From contig NZ_CP040755.1 in assembly GCF_024585285.1 (NCBI RefSeq), positions 4,588,001 to 4,652,000 of the forward strand: a stretch of 64,000 nucleotides of DNA. Direction: 5' to 3'. The DNA comes from Colwellia sp. M166. Its GTDB lineage: Bacteria > Pseudomonadota > Gammaproteobacteria > Enterobacterales > Alteromonadaceae. The notes below the pieces were generated by a model that was not told the DNA's origin, searched no databases, and worked only from the letters and a program-made list of their open reading frames with translations. A program made the position numbers and the translations under genes. This document shows, one piece after another, positions 28,042-39,028 of the stretch. Position 1 is the first letter of the stretch. Each line of letters opens with the position of its first letter.

Positions 28042-31000
28042 ATGCGACTCAAGCATATAAAATTGGCAGGTTTTAAATCATTTGTTGATCCAACAACTGT
28101 GCCATTTGAACAACAGATGACCGCTATTGTTGGTCCCAATGGCTGTGGGAAATCAAATATAATTGACGCTGTTCGTTGGGTGCTAGGTGAAAGTTCAGCG
28201 AAGAACCTACGTGGCGATGCCATGACTGACGTTATATTTAATGGTGCCGCAACACGAAAGCCTATTGGTCAAGCCAGTGTTGAACTAGTCTTTGATAATA
28301 CTCAAGGGCGTATTCAAGGTAATATGGCCGACAGAAGTCAAGTTTCGGTACGTCGAGTGGTTAACCGTGAAGGGATAAATAACTACTTTTTAAATGGCAC
28401 AAAATGCCGACGTAGAGATATTACCGACATTTTTCTTGGCACCGGCTTAGGTCCTCGCAGTTATGCGATCATTGAGCAAGGTACTATTTCTCGATTAATT
28501 GAATCAAAGCCGCAAGAGCTACGGGTGTTTATTGAAGAAGCTGCCGGCATCTCAAAATATAAAGAACGCCGTAAAGAAACCGAAAACAGAATACGCCACA
28601 CCAGAGAAAACTTAGCCAGATTAAGTGATATTCGCCTCGAACTTGATGTCCAGATTGACAAACTTCATCAACAGGCCGAAGCTGCTAAGCGTTTTCGTGC
28701 TTTAAAACAACAAGAGCGCAAATATAAAGCTGAATTAGCCGTGTTACGTTGGCAAAAATTTGATCAGCAACGTCAGCAACATCAAACTCGTATCTTAGCA
28801 CTAGAAAATAAAATTGAGAGCCAGAACACCCAGCTCAGTCAAAGTGATTTAGTGATTATCGAGTTGAAAAATACGCTATTGCGCTGCAATGATACTAGCC
28901 AAATATTGCAGCAAGAAAAGCTCAATCTAACGCAAGATATTGCCCGAGCGGAGCAACAAGTAAAGCACTTAAAAGAACAAACAGAAAAAACACAGAGTGA
29001 TAATAAGTTGACTCAGCAGCAGTTGCTCAATGCACAACAGTTGATTTTAGCCGAGCAAGAACAATTGCAATTAGGTGACCAAAAATTAAATGAGCAACAG
29101 CCACAACTACAAAAAATAGAAATTGAATTAGCGTTTTGTCAAACAGAATTGAAACAGCAACAAGTTGCGCAAAAGCAATTACAAAGCCAGTGGCAACAAC
29201 AGCATCAGCGACGTACTGAGCTGCAACAAAAGAAACAGACGGTGCATGATAATATCACGCAGCAGCAGACCATTCTTGAACAGGTTAAGCAGCAAATGAT
29301 AAAGCTACGTGAACAAGTTAGCTTGTTACCTTTAGCTGATTCGCTCGTTGAACAACAACTTCAACAACAAAAAAATACAGAATTAAATGCATTACAGCAA
29401 ATGCAAGAGCAGCTGACTTTACTCGATAATCAAGCCGGCGGTTTGCAAATTCATGCTCAACAACTTCATCAACAATTGGCCGTAGTTTCGGGTCAGTCGA
29501 CCGTGAAAAAACAAGTGATTGATGAGCTACAAATAAAACTCGCTGATAAATCGCCCTGGAGTGAAAAACAAGCCAAATGGTTTAGTGCCCAAGGCATAAC
29601 TGATGTTGTTTCGTTGCAAAGTCAGCTAACTGTTGCGCATGGCTGGGAGTTGGCCGTTGAGGCTGTGTTATCGCATTGGCTAGCAGGTCATGTTATTGCC
29701 ACCTTACCTGAGGCCGATATTGACGGTAATTTACCTGCTGATAATTTATGTTTTGTCTATCAAGCAGTAGAGCAGGCTAGTGCTAAGGGTAATATAGCCA
29801 CAGTTAAAGTAAACACTTTAGCCAGTAAAGTTTCGGGTCTAACGACGTTAAATAGCTATTTTAATAGTATATTGATTACTGAAAGTTATCAGCAAGCTAA
29901 ACATCAGTTAACCACGTTAGGTGCCGATGAAAGCATTATTTGTCCGGATGGTACTTGGTTAAATCATCATAGGCTCAGTAAAGGCAAACTTGAGCAAGGT
30001 TATGATTATATAAGTTTACAGCGAGAGCTTGAAAATGAACAAACTGCACTACAGCAGTTACAACTGCAGCAGCAAAAGCTCGAGCAGAAGCAGGATAATT
30101 ATAATCAACAACTTAAGTCTATCGCCATAGAAAAAAAGGCTCAAAGTGAATATTTAGCATTACAGCAAGATAAACTGAATACACTAGAAAAAACGATTTC
30201 ATCGGGTGAGCAAGACAAGCTTTATCAACAAGCTCAGCACAAAAAGTTAACCGCAGAAATTGCTGAGTTGCTACAAAGTGAGCAGCTTGCCAAACAAAAG
30301 TTAACTGATTTTCAAACACAATTGCTGCCATTGCTTGACGATAGTGAACATGATCTTGATGGCTTTGCTCAACAGCAAACGCTATTGCAGCAGTCAATTG
30401 AAGAAATTCAAAGTCGTAGTCAAGACTTACATCAACAGCGACATCAGCTGAGTTTAGTCGTTGAACAACTTAAAAGTCAACGCCTACAGCGCGAGCAAGG
30501 TATTCGAGCTAATCAAGAAAACATTAATTTATTGACTCAACGATTGAGCAATAACAGCCAAGTGTTCAGTGATAGCAGTAAACCATTGCAAGAGTTTGAG
30601 CAGCAGCTTCCACAATGGCTAGACAAGTTAGCCGAAATTAATGAAAAACTGCAATTTAATCAAAAAAACCTGAATGACAGCCAAACTCGCTTAGCAGAAG
30701 TGGAATTAGGTCAAAAAACCAGTCAAAATAAAATATCAGTGCTTAATGAGCAGCTTGCCCGCTTACAATTAGACAGTGAAGGTTTTAAATTAAGAGCTGA
30801 AAGCGCATTAGAAGTGCTAGCAGAGTTGCAGCAGAATATTGATGATGTTATTGCTGCTATGCCAGAAAATGCTAAAGAAACATTCTGGCAAGCACATTTA
30901 ATTAAGCTGGCTAAAGACATACAACTGCTAGGGGCGATAAATTTAGCAGCCATTGAAGAATATGAAACACAGTTTGAGCGTAAAAGTTATCTTGACCAAC

Positions 31001-31542
31001 AAGATCAAGACCTTAATAATGCCATAACGACATTGGAAGCAGCAATAGCAAAAATTGATAAAGAAAGCCGCCATAAATTTAAGTTAACTTTTGATCAAGT
31101 TAATAATGATTTACAGTTACTGTTTCCTAAGGTGTTTGGTGGCGGTCAAGCGTACTTGTCATTAACAGGTGAAGACCTATTAGAAACCGGGGTTACTATC
31201 ATGGCTAGACCCCCAGGTAAAAAAAATAGCACAATTCATCTATTATCTGGTGGAGAAAAAGCGCTGACCGCATTATCATTAGTGTTCGCGATTTTTCGAT
31301 TGAACCCTGCGCCGTTTTGTTTACTTGATGAAGTGGATGCACCTTTGGATGATGCAAATGTCAGTCGTTTTTGTAATCTAGTGCGAGAAATGTCGCAAAC
31401 AGTGCAATTTATATATATAAGTCATAATAAAATCGCTATGGAGATGGCGTCACATTTAACCGGTGTTACTATGTTTGAACCAGGTGTTTCACGTATGGTA
31501 GCGGTTGATATTGACGAAGCAATCGCTATGGCAGAAGTATAA
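28042..31542 (+). CDS. smc: chromosome partition protein SMC
   Basis: 1166-residue ATPase that condenses and segregates chromosomes with ScpA/ScpB. The N-terminal head contains Walker A GPNGCGKSN (about 32-40). The C-terminal head has the signature LLSGGEKALTAL and Walker B FCLLDEVDAPLDDAN. Between are two long coiled-coil arms around a hinge at about 500-660 (SPWSEKQAKWFSAQGITD onwards). The arms are very rich in glutamine. No strong ribosome binding site precedes the ATG. zipA follows 14 bases downstream, so the two are probably co-transcribed. This lineage uses SMC, not MukBEF. Confidence 0.96.
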   Translation: MRLKHIKLAGFKSFVDPTTVPFEQQMTAIVGPNGCGKSNIIDAVRWVLGESSAKNLRGDAMTDVIFNGAATRKPIGQASVELVFDNTQGRIQGNMADRSQVSVRRVVNREGINNYFLNGTKCRRRDITDIFLGTGLGPRSYAIIEQGTISRLIESKPQELRVFIEEAAGISKYKERRKETENRIRHTRENLARLSDIRLELDVQIDKLHQQAEAAKRFRALKQQERKYKAELAVLRWQKFDQQRQQHQTRILALENKIESQNTQLSQSDLVIIELKNTLLRCNDTSQILQQEKLNLTQDIARAEQQVKHLKEQTEKTQSDNKLTQQQLLNAQQLILAEQEQLQLGDQKLNEQQPQLQKIEIELAFCQTELKQQQVAQKQLQSQWQQQHQRRTELQQKKQTVHDNITQQQTILEQVKQQMIKLREQVSLLPLADSLVEQQLQQQKNTELNALQQMQEQLTLLDNQAGGLQIHAQQLHQQLAVVSGQSTVKKQVIDELQIKLADKSPWSEKQAKWFSAQGITDVVSLQSQLTVAHGWELAVEAVLSHWLAGHVIATLPEADIDGNLPADNLCFVYQAVEQASAKGNIATVKVNTLASKVSGLTTLNSYFNSILITESYQQAKHQLTTLGADESIICPDGTWLNHHRLSKGKLEQGYDYISLQRELENEQTALQQLQLQQQKLEQKQDNYNQQLKSIAIEKKAQSEYLALQQDKLNTLEKTISSGEQDKLYQQAQHKKLTAEIAELLQSEQLAKQKLTDFQTQLLPLLDDSEHDLDGFAQQQTLLQQSIEEIQSRSQDLHQQRHQLSLVVEQLKSQRLQREQGIRANQENINLLTQRLSNNSQVFSDSSKPLQEFEQQLPQWLDKLAEINEKLQFNQKNLNDSQTRLAEVELGQKTSQNKISVLNEQLARLQLDSEGFKLRAESALEVLAELQQNIDDVIAAMPENAKETFWQAHLIKLAKDIQLLGAINLAAIEEYETQFERKSYLDQQDQDLNNAITTLEAAIAKIDKESRHKFKLTFDQVNNDLQLLFPKVFGGGQAYLSLTGEDLLETGVTIMARPPGKKNSTIHLLSGGEKALTALSLVFAIFRLNPAPFCLLDEVDAPLDDANVSRFCNLVREMSQTVQFIYISHNKIAMEMASHLTGVTMFEPGVSRMVAVDIDEAIAMAEV

Positions 31543-31556
31543 GAATAGGCTAGGTA

Positions 31557-32702
31557 ATGGAAGATAATTTCAGAAATACATTAATTATTATTAGTGCTCT
31601 CGTAATAGCAGCTATTTTCATTCATGGTTACTGGACCATCAGGAAACAAAAAAACCCGTATAAATTAAAAACCAAAGAAGAACCCGTGGCTCCGAAATAT
31701 CGTGGTTTCGATGGTTCAGGTTTTGATCAAGATGGAGTCAGTAAACCTAAAGTTGTGGGCGCAAATCCGGTTCGAGATGATGTTGCAGTTAAATCACATA
31801 CACTTGAAGATGATGATGAGTTTCATAGTGATGTCCCTATGCCCAATCATATTCCGCCTGCTGACTTTGAGGAAAACCCCTTAGATCAAAGCCTAAACTT
31901 TGGTGCTTTGCTCAATGATACTGAAGAAGTTCCTGCGCATTTAAAACAACAAGCTTTATCAGATGTTGACAGTTACGCTGATGAACAGAACTATCAAGAA
32001 AACGCCTATACTGAAACAGCTGTTGCTGAGCCGGTTGAGGATGAAATGAGTACGAAGGAAACAGTTCGATATGAACCGGTTTATCAACAACCTGTAACCC
32101 AAGCAAAACCAGAAGTTTTGCGTAATAAGCCGTTAGCACGTAAAAAAAATGTCCGTCAGCCTAAAGTTAAACGTAACCAAATGGAGATTAACTTTGGTGA
32201 TGAAGCGGTTAAGGATATGCCAAGCCTGTCGGCGACAGAGTCAAGTAAAAAAACCATAGCTAATGAAATTGAACCACAAGTTATTGTGCTTTCTGTGGTG
32301 ATGCCTGAAGGGCAGGCTATCTCAGGTGCTGCGTTATTGCCGATATTACTTACCTTAGGCATGAAATACGGTGAAATGAACATATTTCATCGTCATCAAG
32401 ATAATGCCGGCAACGGCAAGGTAACGTTCAGCTTAGCTAATATGCTTAATCCTGGAACATTTAATTTAGATGATATCGAAAATTTTACCACACAAGGTAT
32501 TACGCTATTTATGACCTTACCTAATGCTGGCGATGCCTTTGAAGTATTTGAACAAATGCTCAATGCCGCTAAACAGCTTGCTGTGGAATTTAAAGGACAA
32601 TTATTAGATGACAAGCGCAGTGTTATGACTAAGCAAACCGAACAACATTATATGGGTATTATTCGTGAGTTTGAACGTAAGAGCCGTATCGGCTCGCTTT
32701 AA
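31557..32702 (+). CDS. zipA: cell division protein ZipA
   Basis: 381-residue inner-membrane division protein that tethers FtsZ. The layout is typical: N-terminal membrane anchor (about 7-26), a long acidic and proline-rich linker with repeated Glu/Asp and a basic cluster (RKKNVRQPKVKRNQ, about 195-208), then the C-terminal FtsZ-binding domain (from about 240; KYGEMNIFHRHQDNAGNG, FNLDDIENFTTQGITLFM). The start overlaps AGG of a GCTAGGTA site. ligA follows after 148 bases. Confidence 0.94.
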   Translation: MEDNFRNTLIIISALVIAAIFIHGYWTIRKQKNPYKLKTKEEPVAPKYRGFDGSGFDQDGVSKPKVVGANPVRDDVAVKSHTLEDDDEFHSDVPMPNHIPPADFEENPLDQSLNFGALLNDTEEVPAHLKQQALSDVDSYADEQNYQENAYTETAVAEPVEDEMSTKETVRYEPVYQQPVTQAKPEVLRNKPLARKKNVRQPKVKRNQMEINFGDEAVKDMPSLSATESSKKTIANEIEPQVIVLSVVMPEGQAISGAALLPILLTLGMKYGEMNIFHRHQDNAGNGKVTFSLANMLNPGTFNLDDIENFTTQGITLFMTLPNAGDAFEVFEQMLNAAKQLAVEFKGQLLDDKRSVMTKQTEQHYMGIIREFERKSRIGSL

Positions 32703-32841
32703 CCTCTCACCTGCAACAATCATAATGCTTCGTTAATAAAGTGCAGTAGTATTTTTTAGAGCTGTAATAAGTGCAGTAACGACCACGCTAATCAGTATTA
32801 GCCGTACTTTATTGACGATAGCACACTCACTTTCAAAGTAA

Positions 32842-34890
<2,049 letters not shown>

Positions 34891-34962
34891 ATAGCCGCCG
34901 CACTTTACTCGGTAATGTTGGTCAAGTGATGGTTTGGATTTGAAAAATATTGTTGAGGTAGT

Positions 34963-35286
34963 ATGACGGAATTAGTTATTAATGTTGGTCAGTGGTTTCG
35001 TGGTTATCAATATCAAACAGCTATGGCGATTGTCGCCACAGTACTGGTTATTTTTGGTAATGACATTAATAGCGCTGTACGTAAGCTTGTTGCTAAACAA
35101 CATTTTATTATTCGCTGTATCACTTTTATTGTGGTTTGTGCGTTTGGTTATGGCTTGTTAACGGTTTGGTTGACTCGGTTGCTATCTCAACAATTATCAC
35201 AAGTACCTAACAGTTATGTTTTACCTTTGATTGTGGCTATTTTTAGCGTTTTAGGTGTTTATGCACAAAAACGTCGGCATATTTAA
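34963..35286 (+). CDS. DUF3392 inner-membrane protein
   Basis: 107 residues with three hydrophobic helices and a NDINSAVRKLV loop, matching the DUF3392 family often found after ligA in Vibrio and Alteromonadales. A GAGG site precedes the ATG. The function is unknown. It is convergent with the next gene. Confidence 0.75.
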   Translation: MTELVINVGQWFRGYQYQTAMAIVATVLVIFGNDINSAVRKLVAKQHFIIRCITFIVVCAFGYGLLTVWLTRLLSQQLSQVPNSYVLPLIVAIFSVLGVYAQKRRHI

Positions 35287-35320
35287 GCTGATGAGGTAGA
35301 TAACTTACTTTATAAGTTGT

Positions 35321-35683
35321 TTATATACGGATGAAGGCATAGAAAAATAGTACTATGGGTAAAGGCAGTAATATGGCAAACAGTATGGTTTCACACCATT
35401 CAATCGTGCGATAAAAACGATACCAAGAGGCGTTTTCTTCGCGAGTTGATGGCAACACTTGAAAGAAAAACATAAATGCTGAAACCACTAAACTCTCAAT
35501 GGCCATAAATAAAATAAGTATGGCTAACCAGACCAATACGCTGGGCGTTTTTAGTTGAATTTGTGCTTGTAAGCCGATAAAAAGTACAAAAAAGAAGACG
35601 CACCAGGCTAAAAGTTGCCATTTAAAACGAGCGAAAGTAATAGCAATATAATTAAACAGCTCAGGACTGATTGATAATTTCAT
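35321..35683 (-). CDS. small membrane protein, function unknown
   Basis: 120 residues if translation begins at the ATG at 35683 (MKLSISPELFNYIAI); an open frame extends to a TTG at 35746 and neither start has a well-spaced ribosome binding site. Three hydrophobic segments are predicted, with a polar loop PSTREENASWYRFYRTIEW before the last. I recognise no family. Confidence 0.55.
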   Translation of the reverse strand: MKLSISPELFNYIAITFARFKWQLLAWCVFFFVLFIGLQAQIQLKTPSVLVWLAILILFMAIESLVVSAFMFFFQVLPSTREENASWYRFYRTIEWCETILFAILLPLPIVLFFYAFIRI

Positions 35684-35992
35684 TAAGTGAAAAATAACTC
35701 CAACGGGTGATTCAATGACTAAGGCGCTAGTAAAACACAGCAACAATTGCTCTTACACTGTTCATCATAACGCTATATTGATTAATGTGAGCAAATATCA
35801 GTGATAGCATGACATTAAACAATTTCAACTGCCAGTATAAAGCTACGTTATAACCAAGATGATTTTTGATATCGACAATTTTAATTGTTAGCCCTTTGCT
35901 AAATGGCTTGGCTGATGGCAAGGTTATTTGTCATACTTGCTGACCACTGTGGTTAACATTAATCTTAAAGTTATCATCAATTAGGAAACCGA

Positions 35993-36643
35993 ATGAATAA
36001 TAATATGAGCCGAATTTTTAGCGTAACCACAGTGATGACATTTATCATGACTCATTCTGTCATGGCTGCGAATATAGTCGATCATGTAGCAATGACTACA
36101 AAAAATATAGCCGTAACTAACGTAAGTAAAGCGACACCTTTAGCGAGAGTCATGTTGCAGTCATCAAGTGAGCCGCTTGATGAAATTAATGTTGATAAAA
36201 ACTTGCTATTAGAAATTAGTGAACTCAAAGACAGCAGTGGATTAGTTTACTTTGGCGGCAAAGTGTCTGATGCCGACCTTAGCCGATATTTAGAGCAATT
36301 AAAAGATGAGTTAGGTGAAGAGCAATATGCTATCTATAGACAGTATCAAGCGGCGCGAGATCACCAATCTTTTCATGTAACCTTAATTAATCCATATGAA
36401 TATCAAACCATTGATAAAGAAAAACTTAATTTATCAGAAAAATTTCGTGTCACTTTACATGGTTTAGGTAAGGCCGAGAAAGCTGAGAAGAGTAGTTATT
36501 TTGTTGTGGTATCATCAGCAGATGGACAATTTATTCGTCAAAAATTATTGTTAAATAATAAAGACTTTCATATAACACTCGGCTTTTCTCCTGCGGATGT
36601 ATTTGGAGTTAGTAAAGGCCGAGACACGCTAATCAAGAAATAA
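35993..36643 (+). CDS. secreted 2H-phosphoesterase-like protein
   Basis: 216 residues with a signal peptide ending SVMAA (about residue 26), so periplasmic or outside. The mature part carries two HxT motifs: FHVTLINP (His128) and FHITLGFSPAD (His193), 65 residues apart, each at the end of a hydrophobic strand. Paired HxT motifs of this spacing are the signature of the 2H phosphoesterase superfamily (LigT/RNA 2',3'-cyclic phosphodiesterase fold). The tail DVFGVSKGRDTL resembles Swiss-Army-knife RNA-repair-like members. Those families are normally cytoplasmic, so the signal peptide is notable. It lies about 115 bases upstream of the spondin genes on the same strand. Activity is inferred. Confidence 0.6.
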   Translation: MNNNMSRIFSVTTVMTFIMTHSVMAANIVDHVAMTTKNIAVTNVSKATPLARVMLQSSSEPLDEINVDKNLLLEISELKDSSGLVYFGGKVSDADLSRYLEQLKDELGEEQYAIYRQYQAARDHQSFHVTLINPYEYQTIDKEKLNLSEKFRVTLHGLGKAEKAEKSSYFVVVSSADGQFIRQKLLLNNKDFHITLGFSPADVFGVSKGRDTLIKK

Positions 36644-36758
36644 ATTTCATTACTTTTCATTGATAAACTTGTGATAGATTTGTGATAACTCTGTGAAAGT
36701 TTAGCCATGTTTGCTTTGCATACTGAATGCGAAATCATTTCGTCATCAAGGGAAACTT

Positions 36759-37457
36759 ATGAAACTTATTAAAACAGCATCAGCGATAGCATTAGCGCTT
36801 TCGAGCTCAGCGTTAATGGCACAAGAATTAGAAATAAAATTTACTAACCTCACCCAAGGTATTTATTACACGCCTATTTTAATGTCAGCGCATAATGACA
36901 GCATGTCGCTATTTAGTGCTGGCACTGCTGCAACACCAGAATTACAAATGATGGCTGAAGGCGGCGATATTTCAGGTCTAGTTACTTTACTCGATGGCGT
37001 TAATGCTAATAATGCGGCAAACCCTGCAAGTGGCCTACTTGCACCAGGTCAGTCAACAACTGCGATGCTAAGTACTGATGACAGTAATACTTATTTGTCG
37101 ATTGTAACCATGTTACTACCAACCAATGACGGTTTTGCTGGTGTAAGTAGTTGGAAAATACCGACTGAAGCAGGTAATTATACTTTTAATGTTAATGCAT
37201 ACGATGCCGGTACTGAAGCAAACAACGAAGTGGTTAATGGTGGTGGTGCTCCTGGTGCTCTAGGTATTCCAGCTGCTCCGGGTATGGATGCTGGCACAGG
37301 CGGTACAGGTGTAACGACTGAAGAAGTGAACAAAACTGTGCATATTCATCGTGGCAGTTTAGGTGATGATGACTTAACGGCCGGTAAAAGTGATTTAGAT
37401 AATACCGTACATCGTTGGTTAAATCCGGTTGCACGTGTCACTGTTACAGTAAAATAG
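36759..37457 (+). CDS. exported spondin_N-domain protein (first of two)
   Basis: 232 residues from the ATG at 36759, preceded by AAGGGAAA; an open frame from 36711 has no site. Signal peptide ends LMAQE. The mature part is one spondin_N-like domain: LEIKFTNLTQGIYYTPILMS, LAPGQSTTAML, SIVTMLLPTNDGFAGVSSW, NAYDAGTEANNE, then VHIHRGSLGD and ARVTVTV at the end. A glycine-rich insertion (GGGAPGALGIPAAPGMD) lies near 165-185. No lipobox is present, so it is probably soluble in the periplasm or secreted. The downstream spondin lipoprotein starts nine bases later. The role is unknown. Confidence 0.85.
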   Translation: MKLIKTASAIALALSSSALMAQELEIKFTNLTQGIYYTPILMSAHNDSMSLFSAGTAATPELQMMAEGGDISGLVTLLDGVNANNAANPASGLLAPGQSTTAMLSTDDSNTYLSIVTMLLPTNDGFAGVSSWKIPTEAGNYTFNVNAYDAGTEANNEVVNGGGAPGALGIPAAPGMDAGTGGTGVTTEEVNKTVHIHRGSLGDDDLTAGKSDLDNTVHRWLNPVARVTVTVK

Positions 37458-37466
37458 GGGACTATT

Positions 37467-38201
37467 ATGACTATTTTTTATAAAAATCAGTTTGCCCGTA
37501 AAGGTATCTGGTCGGCACTAGGTTTTACGGTTTTGCTGTCAGCCTGTGGTGGTAATGATAATAATTCAACACCTGAGCCAGTAACACCTACACCGCCAAC
37601 ACCGGTAACCTATACTTATGAAGTTAGCGTAACTAACTTAACTCATGCACAACCTTTATCACCTGTGGCTGTTGTTTTACATAATGAAGGGGCTTTATTT
37701 GAACTCGGTGCTAGCGCGACAGTGGCATTGGAAAATTTAGCCGAAAGCGGAGATAACTCACAAGTTCTGGCACAAGACATGGTGTTAGCGGGCGCAAGTG
37801 GTGCTGGTGTTATTATGCCTGGGATGAGCGAAACGGTATCTGTCAGTCTGGTTGATACAAAACCTATGCTGTTATCTGCTGCCACTATGCTAGTAAATAC
37901 CAATGATGCTTTTAGTGGCATCAACGCTATGTCGTTGGAAAATATGGCTGTTGGCGAAAGTATTTCATTGCGAACAAGTTCTTATGATTCAGGCACAGAG
38001 AAAAATAGCGAAACAATGGCAACAATACCGGGTCCTGCTGCTGGCGGGGAAGGCTTTAATGCTGAACGTGACGATGTCGGTTTTATCGGTATGCACGCGG
38101 GCGTGATCACTAGTGACGACGGCTTAATGCAGTCAGTATTAATCCAAGCGCATCGTTTTGATAACCCTACCTTAGCGATATCGGTTACTCGTGTAGAGTG
38201 A
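37467..38201 (+). CDS. spondin_N-domain lipoprotein (second of two)
   Basis: 244 residues. The lipobox LLSACG (Cys27) marks it as a lipoprotein, followed by a Thr/Pro linker (PEPVTPTPPTPVTYTY) and one spondin_N domain. That domain parallels the preceding protein: YEVSVTNLTHAQPLSPVAVV, LVNTNDAFSGINAM, SSYDSGTEKNSE and HRFDNPTLAISVTRV. It is nine bases behind the first spondin gene, GGGGAC serving as ribosome binding site, so the two form an operon and probably arose by duplication. The response regulator gene follows after 100 bases. Confidence 0.88.
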   Translation: MTIFYKNQFARKGIWSALGFTVLLSACGGNDNNSTPEPVTPTPPTPVTYTYEVSVTNLTHAQPLSPVAVVLHNEGALFELGASATVALENLAESGDNSQVLAQDMVLAGASGAGVIMPGMSETVSVSLVDTKPMLLSAATMLVNTNDAFSGINAMSLENMAVGESISLRTSSYDSGTEKNSETMATIPGPAAGGEGFNAERDDVGFIGMHAGVITSDDGLMQSVLIQAHRFDNPTLAISVTRVE

Positions 38202-38302
38202 TCATTAACGCTAAGTCATGATGTTTACATGATGGTTTAGCCGCTACTTTTGTATCTGTGCTTCGTTCTTGTCAATAAAAGATAATAATAATGGAGCAAA
38301 GC

Positions 38303-39028
38303 ATGGATACCATACTGGTGGTTGAAGATGAGCAAGACATTGCCGACTTGGTGGCCTTAACTCTACAAGAAATTGGCTTAACGGTTGATCATTGTTTGTC
38401 AGGTGAAGTCGCCTTAGAAAAGTTAAAAATTAATCAATACGACTTAGTGATGCTTGATGTTATGTTGCCAGGAATATCAGGTTTAGATGTTTGTCGGCAA
38501 TTACGCGAGCAAAAGCCGGAGCAGGTGATTCTAATGGTAACCTCAAGAAATAGTGAAATTGATCGTGTGCTGGGCCTTGAGCTTGGTGCTGACGACTATA
38601 TGACTAAGCCGTTCAGCGTTCGAGAATTACAAGCTAGAGTACGCAGCCAGCTCAGACGTGTGCACTTATTATCAAAAATAAGTCAGCAACAGTTAGCGCA
38701 GCAGTCACCGGAGCATTATCTGACCGTAGGGACTTTACAAATTGATAGCATTACCCATAGTGCTACGCTCAATGGCAAAAATATTGATTTAACCTCAACT
38801 GAATTTGATTTGTTATTCTATTTAGCCTCTCACCCTGAACAAGTATTTTCCCGTGAACAACTGTTAAGCTCGGTATGGGGATATCACCACAGTGGCTATG
38901 AACATACGGTAAATTCACACATCAATCGCTTACGTAATAAAATTGAACGTAATGCCACTAAACCTGAAATTGTACAAACAGTTTGGGGCGTGGGTTATAA
39001 GCTTTGTCGTCAAGGTGTGTCGGCGTGA
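38303..39028 (+). CDS. OmpR-family response regulator
   Basis: 241 residues from the ATG at 38303, chosen because GGAG lies six bases upstream; an ATG at 38291 is less likely. The receiver domain has the acidic pair VEDEQD, the phospho-acceptor aspartate in LVMLDVMLPGISG and the lysine in DDYMTKPFS. The C-terminal winged helix (LTSTEFDLLFYLASH, GYEHTVNSHINRLRNKIE) is OmpR/PhoB type. It overlaps the sensor kinase gene by four bases and follows the spondin genes, suggesting that it senses or controls envelope functions encoded here. Confidence 0.95.
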   Translation: MDTILVVEDEQDIADLVALTLQEIGLTVDHCLSGEVALEKLKINQYDLVMLDVMLPGISGLDVCRQLREQKPEQVILMVTSRNSEIDRVLGLELGADDYMTKPFSVRELQARVRSQLRRVHLLSKISQQQLAQQSPEHYLTVGTLQIDSITHSATLNGKNIDLTSTEFDLLFYLASHPEQVFSREQLLSSVWGYHHSGYEHTVNSHINRLRNKIERNATKPEIVQTVWGVGYKLCRQGVSA

